This document shows, piece by piece, positions 6,494 through 12,896 of a DNA stretch of 12,896 nucleotides. Each line of letters starts with the position of its first letter. Position 1 is the first letter of the stretch. Below the pieces are notes generated by a model that did not search any database, was not told the DNA's origin, and was given only the letters and a program-made list of their open reading frames with translations. The position numbers and the translations under genes are program-made. Source of the DNA: JBDKJS01 sp039806065 (GTDB lineage: Bacteria; Bacteroidota; Bacteroidia; AKYH767-A; 2013-40CM-41-45); contig JBDKJS010000197.1 of NCBI GenBank assembly GCA_039806065.1, positions 1 to 12,896 of the forward strand. Reading direction: 5' to 3'.

Positions 6494-8854
6494 ATGAGAA
6501 CCTACTTCCTTGTTTTTATTTTCAGTTTTTTAAGCCTTGGCATTGCAGCTCAAACTACTCAAACCATTAGAGGGTCTGTAGTTGATAAGGTGAATAAGCA
6601 GCCACTTATAGGCGCTTCAGTAATATTGATAGATAGCACACTTACCAATGCCGTGGCGGCTGATGTGGATGGGAATTTTAGAATTTCAAATGTACCGCTT
6701 GGCAGAAGAACCATAAGGATAAACTATCTAGGATATAAGGAGGCTGCGGTTACAGTAGTGGTAACTTCGGGAAAAGAAATAGTATTGAACCTTGAACTAG
6801 AAGAATCAGTGGTGCAAGGCAGGGAAGTTAATATAGTAGTTGAAAGGCGAAAAGATGTACCTCTAAATCAAATGACAACGGTGAGCGCTCGTTCATTCAC
6901 GATTGAGGAAACGCAGCGATATGCAGGAAGTTTGAATGATCCAAGTAGAATGGCTGCTAACTATGCAGGAGTGAGCGGAGCCAATGATTCAAGGAATGAT
7001 ATCATTATAAGAGGCAATTCACCTTTAGGCGTATTATGGCGTTTGAATGGAATAGACATCCCCAACCCAAATCACTTTGGTTCATTGGGAAGTACTGGAG
7101 GCCCGGTAAGTATTTTGAATAACAATGTGCTCACCAATTCTGATTTTATTACAAGCGCATTCCCAGCAGAATATGGTAATGCTAATGCGGGGGTTTTTGA
7201 TCTAAAAATGCGCACGGGAAACAATGAAAAATTTGAATTTTTAGGACAGGTTGGTTTTAATGGATTTGAGTTGGGAGCTGAAGGGCCGCTCAGTAAGAAA
7301 AATGGAGCTACTTTTCTATTAAATTATCGCTATTCAACATTAGGTGTTTTCAAAGCGCTTGGTATCAATTTCGGAACTGGTAGTGCCGTACCTCAGTATC
7401 AAGATGTTTCATTCAATATTGACATCCCCACTAAAAAGTTGGGTAAGTTTAATATTTTTGGATTAGGTGGCATCAGCTATGTAGAAGTACTTGATAAGGA
7501 TAGGGATACTACCCAAGTTAATCTATATGGGCCAGAGGGGCGCACTGACGGCTATTTTGGAAACAATATGGGGGCAATTGCTATTTCCAATTTACATTTT
7601 TTTAATCTAAATACTTATGGCAAATTAACATTGAGCTTAAATTATGCTGGTGAAAGTTATAAAGTGGATAGCATCAGTACTACAACAGAATTGCCCTATC
7701 CAACCTATAGGAACAATAGTTATAATAATAGGTATTCAGCTAATTATTTTATTTCAAAAAAAATTTCGTCACGTGATAATATAAAAGCAGGAATCACATT
7801 AGACAATTATCATTTTAGTTTGGTAGATAGTTTTTTAACTGATGCCATCATATTTCAAACAGGTACTAACAGTTCAGGAAGCGCTAGTTTAGTTCAAAGT
7901 TACATTCAGTTGCAGCACAAATTCACCGATAAGCTGTCTGTCACAGCAGGAATTCACCACCAATACTTTCAGTTAAATGAAAGCAGTGCAACCGAACCGC
8001 GTGTAGGGTTTAAGTATGCTCCAAACGATAGAACAAGCTTTAGCTTGGGTGCAGGATTGCACCATCAGATCCAACCCTTCTACGCTTACTTTTATAAAAC
8101 TCCCATTGGCAATAATAATTATTTGAATACCAATGCGAATTTAGATTTTTCCAGAAGTGTACATTATGTGGCTGCATTTGATAAAAATTTAGGCAATAAT
8201 GTAAGAATAAAATCCGAGGTTTACTACCAGGATCTTTCAAGGGTGCCAGTAATGATGCGCTTGTCCCATTATAGCTTAATAAATGAAGGTGCTGATTTTG
8301 GAGTAAGCGGGGTGGATAGCTTGGTAAATAAAGGTACAGGATTTAATTATGGGCTAGAATTAACATTAGAGAAATTTTATAGCAAAGGCTACTATTTTTT
8401 ATTTACCACCAGCTTGTTCGAGTCAAAATACAAAGGTAGTGACAATGTGCTGCGCAATACTGCATTTAATGGAAATTATGTGTTGAATGTGTTAGGTGGT
8501 AAAGAGTGGACTATTAAAAAGCAAAATACTATTGCCATTAACATTAAATCAACCTTAGCTGGCGGCAGGCGATACATACCTATAGATTTTGCTGCATCAG
8601 CATTAAGTGGATCTACTGAATATTTGTTTAACCAAGCTTATGAGCAAAGATTTAAAGACTACTTTAGATCCGATATTAAATTTAGCTACAGAATAAACAA
8701 AAAACGATTGACACACGAAATATCTTTAGACATCAATAATGTGTTGGGAATAAAAAATATTTTTCAGCAGCGTTATGACCCCAATTCTAATTCGCTAATA
8801 ACTGAATATCAAATTGGATTTTTTCCTATCCCTCAATATAGAATTCTTTTTTAA
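6494..8854 (+). CDS. TonB-dependent-receptor-like outer-membrane protein with carboxypeptidase-regulatory domain
   Basis: A 786-residue predicted outer-membrane beta-barrel. Residues 1-19 form a signal peptide ending in GIAA before Gln20. Residues about 23-102 form a carboxypeptidase-regulatory-like beta-sandwich (IRGSVVDKVNKQPLIGASV; DGNFRISNVPLGRR). A plug domain follows at about 120-240, with IIRGNSPLGVLWRLNGIDIP (171-190) and SAFPAEYGNANAGVFDLKMR (221-240). The rest is alternating beta-strand sequence, ending in IPQYRILF with the terminal phenylalanine typical of barrel proteins. It is shorter than SusC-type receptors (about 1000 residues), has no SusD partner, and no obvious TonB box was found. 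Transport of a substrate is thus not certain; a sensory or adhesive role is possible. A LytS kinase gene starts 9 bases after its stop, so the two are very likely co-transcribed. Confidence 0.87.
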   Translation: MRTYFLVFIFSFLSLGIAAQTTQTIRGSVVDKVNKQPLIGASVILIDSTLTNAVAADVDGNFRISNVPLGRRTIRINYLGYKEAAVTVVVTSGKEIVLNLELEESVVQGREVNIVVERRKDVPLNQMTTVSARSFTIEETQRYAGSLNDPSRMAANYAGVSGANDSRNDIIIRGNSPLGVLWRLNGIDIPNPNHFGSLGSTGGPVSILNNNVLTNSDFITSAFPAEYGNANAGVFDLKMRTGNNEKFEFLGQVGFNGFELGAEGPLSKKNGATFLLNYRYSTLGVFKALGINFGTGSAVPQYQDVSFNIDIPTKKLGKFNIFGLGGISYVEVLDKDRDTTQVNLYGPEGRTDGYFGNNMGAIAISNLHFFNLNTYGKLTLSLNYAGESYKVDSISTTTELPYPTYRNNSYNNRYSANYFISKKISSRDNIKAGITLDNYHFSLVDSFLTDAIIFQTGTNSSGSASLVQSYIQLQHKFTDKLSVTAGIHHQYFQLNESSATEPRVGFKYAPNDRTSFSLGAGLHHQIQPFYAYFYKTPIGNNNYLNTNANLDFSRSVHYVAAFDKNLGNNVRIKSEVYYQDLSRVPVMMRLSHYSLINEGADFGVSGVDSLVNKGTGFNYGLELTLEKFYSKGYYFLFTTSLFESKYKGSDNVLRNTAFNGNYVLNVLGGKEWTIKKQNTIAINIKSTLAGGRRYIPIDFAASALSGSTEYLFNQAYEQRFKDYFRSDIKFSYRINKKRLTHEISLDINNVLGIKNIFQQRYDPNSNSLITEYQIGFFPIPQYRILF

Positions 8855-8863
8855 CCATAGTCC

Positions 8864-9871
8864 ATGAACGATCTAAAAGGAAGAATTATTGGTATCCCAA
8901 TCATTACAGCACTTATCGTGCTGTTTTATAATGGCAATACCAATTGCTTCATTCCAGATTTTTGGATTGATGTTTTGGTGACCTTTATTTATACCACCAT
9001 AATATGGCATGGCAATAGGGCCTGTTTTATTTTAATTAAAAACAAATTTAACAGTATCCATCAAACCCGTATTAGACTTATTTATTTGAGCTTAATAGTA
9101 GTGCTATTCTCTACTGTTGCATCTATAGTGCTTGATATAATATTTAAATATTTTGTATTTGCAGTTCCAGTTAATGTACCTGATTTAGGTACTAATATAA
9201 TACTATCAATTGGATTTAGTTTGGTGGTGATGTTAATATATGAGAGTGCATATTTTTTCACGATGTGGAAGCAAGCCATCATAGCTGCTGAGGAATTAAA
9301 GAAAGTGAATATCCAAGCTCAATTCAATGCGCTTAAGATGCGTGTAAGTCCTCATTTTTTATTTAACTCTCTCAACACACTCAGTGCATTAATAGAAGAA
9401 GACAAGCAGCAGTCTATTCGTTTTGTACAAGAGTTGTCAAATGTTTACAGGCATCTACTCCAGCGGAACGACAACCGAACAACTACCTTAGGTGATGAAT
9501 TAAAATTTATACACTCCTATTTTTATTTATTAAAAACTAGATTTGGCAATAGTTTACAAATGCACATTGATGTTTTACCCAGCACATTGCCCCTTTTGTT
9601 ACCACCTCTCACTTTGCAGCTGTTAATAGAGAATGCGGTAAAGCACAATGTTATTTCCACAAGCAAGCCATTGCAGATTACAATATCTCAGCGGGGCTCT
9701 CAACTCATTGTGGCTAATAATCTACAACCTAAAGTTCAAGTAGTCAATACAGATGGATTTGGATTAAAAAATATTAACCAGCAGTACAAATTATTAGGCT
9801 ACCCACCTATCGATGTACAACAAGTACAAGGTGTCTTTTCGGTAGCGCTACCTTTGATATCTACCAAATGA
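8864..9871 (+). CDS. LytS/YehU-type sensor histidine kinase
   Basis: A 335-residue inner-membrane kinase. Four membrane helices are predicted at about 8-23, 36-57, 72-95 and 112-134, with little periplasmic sequence, so it probably senses within the membrane or through a partner. The His_kinase domain (PF06580 type) follows: VSPHFLFNSLNTL puts the phosphoacceptor at His164, LLIENAVKHN (253-262) is the N-box, and GFGLKNINQQY (298-308) is the glycine-rich lid. The usual acidic D-box is replaced by VANNLQ (283-288), a variant I associate with Bacteroidota members of this family. The gene begins 9 bases after the receptor stop, and its end overlaps the LytTR regulator by 4 bases (ATGA), implying translational coupling and a dedicated kinase-regulator pair. 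Confidence 0.93.
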   Translation: MNDLKGRIIGIPIITALIVLFYNGNTNCFIPDFWIDVLVTFIYTTIIWHGNRACFILIKNKFNSIHQTRIRLIYLSLIVVLFSTVASIVLDIIFKYFVFAVPVNVPDLGTNIILSIGFSLVVMLIYESAYFFTMWKQAIIAAEELKKVNIQAQFNALKMRVSPHFLFNSLNTLSALIEEDKQQSIRFVQELSNVYRHLLQRNDNRTTTLGDELKFIHSYFYLLKTRFGNSLQMHIDVLPSTLPLLLPPLTLQLLIENAVKHNVISTSKPLQITISQRGSQLIVANNLQPKVQVVNTDGFGLKNINQQYKLLGYPPIDVQQVQGVFSVALPLISTK

Positions 9872-10620
9872 AAGTATTAATTTTAGAAGACGAACCTCTA
9901 GCAGGCATGCGACTGCAGCGAATGTTGTTGCAAGTTGAGCCTAGTGCTCATGTTGAAGCCATCATAGATAGTGTAGAGGGAGCATTGCTGCATTTGCAAA
10001 CGCATGGCGAACCAGATTTGTACTTAATGGACATTGAACTGAGTGATGGTCAAAGTTTCGAATTGTTTTCTCTGGTCGATATTACTGCACCTGTAATCTT
10101 TGTAACCGCTTATGACGAATATGCGCTGAAGGCATTTAAAATAAATACCATCGATTATTTATTGAAGCCCATCAGTGAACAAGATTTGGTTCATGCCCTT
10201 TCGAAATTTAAAAGAACAATTTTGCCTGATGCTGAAAAATTAAAAGCAGCTATTCATCAACTTATCATATCAGATGACGGGCAGTACAAAAAAAGATTTT
10301 TGGTAAAAATTGGTAAACGGTTGAAGCCATTACCCACCAATGAAATACTCTATATTGTCAGCGAGGACAAATTAAGTTTTGCCATTTCAAATGAGCGGCA
10401 TAAATATCATATAGATGCTTCTTTAGAAGAATTAGAGCAACAATTAAATCCGATTCATTTTTTCAGAATAAACAGGCAGGTAATTGCTTCAAAACAAAGC
10501 ATCAGAGAGTTGATAGCCGATGTAAATGGTAAGCTTAAATTACACATCTATGGTTTGGATGAAGAGGTGATGGTGAGCAGAGATAAGTCGCCACATCTAA
10601 AAAAGTGGCTTTCAGAGTAG
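9868..10620 (+). CDS. LytTR-family response regulator
   Basis: A 250-residue cytosolic transcription regulator with an N-terminal receiver domain (1 to about 118) and a C-terminal LytTR DNA-binding domain (about 143-250). The receiver has the acidic pocket Glu7/Asp8 (ILEDEP), phosphoacceptor Asp55 (LYLMDIELSDG), Thr80 and Lys100 (LLKP), so it should be phosphorylated normally. The LytTR domain shows FLVKIGKRLKPLP, the EILYIVSEDK strand and HFFRINRQVIAS (197-208), the most conserved part of this fold. It overlaps the LytS gene by 4 bases and is its expected partner. Its targets are unknown; the promoter upstream of the receptor gene is a natural candidate for self-regulation, but no clear pair of LytTR direct repeats was recognised there. 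Confidence 0.95.
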   Translation: MKVLILEDEPLAGMRLQRMLLQVEPSAHVEAIIDSVEGALLHLQTHGEPDLYLMDIELSDGQSFELFSLVDITAPVIFVTAYDEYALKAFKINTIDYLLKPISEQDLVHALSKFKRTILPDAEKLKAAIHQLIISDDGQYKKRFLVKIGKRLKPLPTNEILYIVSEDKLSFAISNERHKYHIDASLEELEQQLNPIHFFRINRQVIASKQSIRELIADVNGKLKLHIYGLDEEVMVSRDKSPHLKKWLSE

Positions 10621-10631
10621 AAAATTGATAT

Positions 10632-10665
10632 AAAAAAAGCGACCACTTTAAGGGTGGTCGCTTTT
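10632..10665. terminator. Bidirectional terminator between the LytTR gene and tRNA-Gln
   Basis: A perfect 12-bp stem, AAAAGCGACCAC (10635-10646) with GTGGTCGCTTTT (10654-10665), has a 7-base loop. On the plus strand it ends in four T and lies 14 bases after the LytTR stop. On the minus strand it ends in seven T (10632-10638) and lies 5 bases after the tRNA 3' end. It can therefore stop both convergent transcripts, and the longer U-tract favours the tRNA direction. Confidence 0.88.
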
Positions 10666-10670
10666 AGTAG

Positions 10671-10741
10671 TTGTCCTACCAGGATTCGAACCTAGAAAGA
10701 CAGAATCAAAATCTGTAGTGTTACCATTACACCATAGGACA
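10671..10741 (-). tRNA. trnQ: tRNA-Gln (anticodon TTG)
   Basis: A 71-base tRNA read on the minus strand. The acceptor TGTCCTA pairs with TAGGACA, and the discriminator base is A. The D-arm is GTGT-AATGGTA-ACAC. The anticodon stem ACAGA/TCTGT encloses the loop TTTTGAT, giving anticodon TTG (glutamine, reading CAA and CAG by wobble). The variable region is CTTT. The T-arm CTAGG-TTCGAAT-CCTGG has one G-T pair. CCA is not encoded. It stands alone, with its own promoter and a terminator right after it. Confidence 0.97.
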
Positions 10742-10745
10742 ATCT

Positions 10746-10756
10746 CCCCAAAGGGG
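10746..10756 (-). other. Small GC hairpin in the 5' leader of pre-tRNA-Gln
   Basis: CCCC-TTT-GGGG on the minus strand (four G-C pairs, 3-base loop) ends 4 bases before the mature 5' end of the tRNA. It sits around the predicted transcription start, so it may be only partly transcribed. It could affect 5' processing or be incidental. Confidence 0.35.
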
Positions 10757-10759
10757 CTG

Positions 10760-10767
10760 CAAAAATA
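10760..10767 (-). promoter_or_regulatory. -7 box of the tRNA-Gln promoter
   Basis: TATTTTTG on the minus strand is a perfect TAnnTTTG match, followed by CAG as in the methyltransferase and receptor promoters. It lies 18 bases before the mature tRNA 5' end, a fitting distance for a short pre-tRNA leader. The -33 region is a T-rich run without a clean TTG. Confidence 0.65.
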
Positions 10768-10829
10768 ACAAATGATTTTATTTATAAAAAAATATTCTTT
10801 GAAAGCTTTGGTAGTTCCAACAACAAATA

Positions 10830-11609
10830 TTAGAAATTTTTTGTGGCAATGAGGTAAATATCCCAAGTTTGGTCAAGGTCAGCCTCTTGCAAATAAAAAT
10901 CTTTAGTACCAATATGAGTTGTATCTTGTATTTGATCTTTTAGTTTATTGCGCATTAGGCTGGTAATCACATTGTAAGGCCATGCCAAGACTTTGGCAGG
11001 AAGTATTTTATGCAATCCTAACACATCCCATTTTAGGATCTTTCTTACCCATTTACCATTTTCCAGATAATATTTATTCACTGTCTCATTGCCTTGAAGG
11101 CCTTTGAGTTGATATTGCTTACACATGGTTGTTATCTGACTCCTCATTTCATCAAAAGTGTATTCGTGCACATGAAATGGGTTTCTGGCTAAACTCATCT
11201 TTGCGTTGGGGGTAGTCACCAATAGGTTGCCTCCGGGTTTTAATACGCGCATGCATTCGGCTAAAAATTCTTTTTGTAAAGCAATATGTTCTATGAATTG
11301 AAAGCTAGTGATCACATCAAAGCTATTGTCATCAAAGGGGATAGGAGGAATAGTACCTTGTTTAAAATTTAAATTTTTGATTGCCTGGTAGCGTTCCTCA
11401 TTGTGCGCTATGGTATCACCATCATAGTCTAATCCAGTAATTGTATTCGCATCAGCCGCCATAAGGGCAGTTCCGTAAGCTAAACCACATCCTACATCTA
11501 AAACATTTTTCCCTTTAATGAATGGAATGGCATACTCATATGCAAATTGGCAACGTTGATAGGTTACATTGTTCGCCTCATCATGGTGGGCTCTTTCGTG
11601 TGAACTCAT
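10830..11609 (-). CDS. Class I SAM-dependent methyltransferase
   Basis: A 259-residue cytosolic methyltransferase of the Methyltransf_11/UbiE-like kind. The N-terminus MSSHERAHHDEANNVTYQRC resembles the leader helix of methyltransferases found near glycan genes. Motif I VLDVGCGLAYGT (36-47) binds SAM, and Asp61 at the end of the next strand should contact the ribose. IPFDDNSFDVITSFQFIEHI (90-109) is the motif II region, and LKPGGNLLVTTPN (123-135) is motif III. NPFHVHEYTFDE (143-154) follows, a stretch often seen in methyltransferases of surface-polysaccharide or glycosyltransferase clusters; this is suggestive only. The acceptor substrate cannot be named. The gene begins 54 bases after the stop of the upstream T9SS cargo gene on the same strand. 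Its start codon lies within a long hairpin that contains a perfect -7 box, so it probably has its own promoter. Confidence 0.88.
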   Translation of the reverse strand: MSSHERAHHDEANNVTYQRCQFAYEYAIPFIKGKNVLDVGCGLAYGTALMAADANTITGLDYDGDTIAHNEERYQAIKNLNFKQGTIPPIPFDDNSFDVITSFQFIEHIALQKEFLAECMRVLKPGGNLLVTTPNAKMSLARNPFHVHEYTFDEMRSQITTMCKQYQLKGLQGNETVNKYYLENGKWVRKILKWDVLGLHKILPAKVLAWPYNVITSLMRNKLKDQIQDTTHIGTKDFYLQEADLDQTWDIYLIATKNF

Positions 11610-11644
11610 AACTAAATTTTAGCCTGCAAAGCTAAAAAGTTATG
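11607..11644 (-). promoter_or_regulatory. Start-codon-masking hairpin upstream of the methyltransferase
   Basis: Read on the minus strand, CATAACT (11644-11638) and TTTTAGC (11637-11631) pair with AGTTATG (11613-11607) and GCTAAAA (11623-11617), around a 7-base loop TTTGCAG and with a 3-base bulge TTT (11616-11614). This gives 14 base pairs. The last three bases of the right arm are the ATG start codon of the methyltransferase. An RNA that reads through from the upstream gene would hide this start; an RNA begun inside the element would lack the left arm. The T-tract after the stem is too weak for a normal terminator. Confidence 0.6.
11627..11634 (-). promoter_or_regulatory. -7 box of the methyltransferase promoter
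   Basis: TAGCTTTG on the minus strand is a perfect TAnnTTTG match, followed by CAGG. It is 17 bases before the ATG, so transcription would start about 10-15 bases before the start codon. No good TTG is found at the -33 position; TTTCG near 11656-11660 is the closest. The box forms part of the left arm and loop of the hairpin above. Confidence 0.55.
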
Positions 11645-11663
11645 TTACATTCTATCGAAATAG

Positions 11664-12791
11664 TTACCGGCAGATTACTACAGGTTTCTGTAATACCACA
11701 TCTTTCAACTGGATGGCAAGGTAGTAGTGTCCTGTTGCCACATGGCTCAAATCAATTAGACTTTCCATTGGCTGAAGTACACCATTCAAAACCACCCTGC
11801 CTGATTGGTCGAAAAATTGGTAAGGCACTGGTTCTCCGATTAAGGAAAGCGGCAATTGAATTTGAATTTGCTGGCTAGTAGGGTTAGGATATAAAGAAAC
11901 CTTTATCTCACTACCATTAGTTATGTTTGTGGTGTTAGGTATCCATTGAGCTAAATCAATTTTATATAAAAAATTTCCTGTTCCTGTATTTTCATCGGTG
12001 AGATAAATGAGTTGATTGGTTTTAAAACCTACTGCTTCTTTTTGGGTCCAAGTACCACTGATGCTAAAAGTAATCACCGATCCATCGAAAAATAGACCTG
12101 GAGTAAAATTTCTAAATAAGTGAACATTGCCGTTGCCAATCAATACTAACGAAGATTTGTCGGGACTTAAAGTAGCACCAGTAATTCTGGTACCGGTATA
12201 AAAAGAATCAACCAGGGTGGCTACATAGGTACCTGCCACATCAGGTATTCTATATAATTTAGTGTATAGGCTCAAGGGGGTTCCACCACATTTAGTAAAT
12301 AGATATAAATGACTTCCGTAGTGTATCATGGCTTCGCAATCAAAATTCCAATTAGTGGTAGGTGATGGAATGACTAACTGATCCGGATAAGAAAAATTAA
12401 TAATTTCAGCAGTGGTGCTAGTGCCATTAATATTACTCGGGTGGTTAATTTTATAAATTTTTAAATTGGTTCTATCGTTATTGTTATTTCCAAAATCGCC
12501 AATAAACATTTTTTGTCGACTTGAGTCGGTGGTTATCTCTTCCCAATCTTGATTGGAAGCATTGGTGATGGTGATAGTTTTAATTAAGGTACCGGAGGTG
12601 TTAAATCGGTAAAGATTGTTATCACCATAGCCGTCATTATGGGTCCATACTTCCGTATTGGCACAAAAGTCAATTCCACTACTTTCGGTAAATCCGGTGG
12701 GCAACGTGGCAACAGGGATGGCAGTAATATTTACTGCGCTAGCAGTAGCGCAGCACATGAATAAAAACGAAAGCAAATAGATTGTTCTCAT
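11664..12791 (-). CDS. Secreted T9SS cargo protein with predicted beta-propeller
   Basis: A 375-residue secreted protein. Residues 1-19 form a signal peptide (MRTIYLLSFLFMCCATASA). The body, about 25-285, has repeated strands with ESSGIDFCANTEVWTHNDG (36-54), QDWEEITTD (81-89), IGDFGNNNNDRTNLKIYKI (97-115), DCEAMI (151-156) and KEAVGF (251-256). Spaced acidic D/E motifs in such strands suggest a beta-propeller that binds metal, of the kind often found in Bacteroidota exported proteins (phytase-like or SdiA-regulated-like); the enzyme activity is not known. The C-terminus from about 297 is a type A sorting domain: VSLYPNPTSQQIQI, then the LIDLSHVATGHYYLAIQL strands, ending in VVICR where a lysine-rich VTK-like end is more usual. 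The domain marks it for outer-membrane passage by the type IX system and removal or anchoring of the tail. The other minus-strand gene lies 54 bases downstream. Confidence 0.85.
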   Translation of the reverse strand: MRTIYLLSFLFMCCATASAVNITAIPVATLPTGFTESSGIDFCANTEVWTHNDGYGDNNLYRFNTSGTLIKTITITNASNQDWEEITTDSSRQKMFIGDFGNNNNDRTNLKIYKINHPSNINGTSTTAEIINFSYPDQLVIPSPTTNWNFDCEAMIHYGSHLYLFTKCGGTPLSLYTKLYRIPDVAGTYVATLVDSFYTGTRITGATLSPDKSSLVLIGNGNVHLFRNFTPGLFFDGSVITFSISGTWTQKEAVGFKTNQLIYLTDENTGTGNFLYKIDLAQWIPNTTNITNGSEIKVSLYPNPTSQQIQIQLPLSLIGEPVPYQFFDQSGRVVLNGVLQPMESLIDLSHVATGHYYLAIQLKDVVLQKPVVICR

Positions 12792-12833
12792 TTCATTATT
12801 TCGGTTTAGGTTTCCTCAATTTTACGAAGCGAA

Positions 12834-12862
12834 CGAAAATAAGGAATTACAAAATACTTCAA
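12834..12862 (-). promoter_or_regulatory. Weak candidate promoter of the T9SS cargo gene
   Basis: On the minus strand TTG (12862-12860) and TATTTTCG (12841-12834, one mismatch to TAnnTTTG) are 18 bases apart, close to the spacing expected of Bacteroidota -33 and -7 boxes. The leader would be about 35-40 bases. AT-rich DNA makes such near matches common, so this is tentative. The rest of 12792-12896 shows no gene. Confidence 0.3.
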
Positions 12863-12896
12863 TTACTTACAGATGTTTGTTTATCAACAATTTGCA

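Noticed and set aside
6494..8854. SusC of a polysaccharide utilisation locus
   Set aside because: The protein is about 200 residues shorter than SusC, and there is no SusD, glycoside hydrolase or anti-sigma gene nearby.
10742..10829. Intrinsic terminator after the methyltransferase gene
   Set aside because: Only a 4-bp TTGG/CCAA stem (10808-10820) is present, with the T run about 20 bases away, too weak to call.
10648..10866. Minus-strand 72-codon open frame between the operon and the methyltransferase
   Set aside because: It runs through the whole tRNA-Gln gene, its promoter and the edge of the terminator, and has no protein-like pattern.
11642..11878. Plus-strand 78-codon open frame antisense to the T9SS cargo gene
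   Set aside because: It lies opposite the clearly coding sorting domain, has no recognisable features and is best explained as a shadow of that gene.

Overview
The window is a chromosomal stretch of an AT-rich member of the Bacteroidota, probably near the Chitinophagales/Sphingobacteriia; the exact lineage cannot be fixed from this sequence. The evidence is a type IX secretion sorting domain, a TonB-dependent-receptor-like protein with a carboxypeptidase-regulatory N-terminus, LytS/LytTR two-component proteins, AT-rich leaders without Shine-Dalgarno motifs, and intergenic -7 boxes of the Bacteroidota form TAnnTTTG. No phage, transposon or CRISPR signal is visible.

Layout, left to right. (1) The 3' part of purF (1-630) is followed after 32 bases by a 1206-residue polytopic NtrY-like sensor histidine kinase (663-4283, TTG start). 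(2) After a 201-base intergenic region with a candidate promoter comes a same-strand trio: a stand-alone B12-binding acyl-CoA mutase small subunit (4485-4907), an enoyl-CoA hydratase (4942-5721) and a small protein with a CHAT/caspase-like His/Cys arrangement (5755-6324), closed by a strong terminator (6348-6384). (3) An apparent operon (6494-10620) encodes an outer-membrane TonB-receptor-like protein, a LytS-type histidine kinase and a LytTR response regulator, with a 9-base gap and then a 4-base overlap. (4) A stem-loop at 10632-10665 lies between this operon and a convergent tRNA-Gln(TTG) on the minus strand. (5) Minus-strand genes follow: a class I SAM methyltransferase (10830-11609) and a secreted T9SS cargo with a predicted beta-propeller (11664-12791).

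How the parts fit. The B12-binding subunit and the hydratase both point to acyl-CoA metabolism, but the catalytic mutase subunit is not in the window. The receptor, kinase and regulator look like one sensing unit in which the outer-membrane protein is co-expressed with its own signalling pair. The items most worth a second look are the CHAT-like protein; a long stem-loop over the methyltransferase start codon that contains a perfect -7 box, so that read-through and self-initiated transcripts would differ in start-codon access; and a recurrent TAnnTTTGC(AG) promoter box in four intergenic regions.
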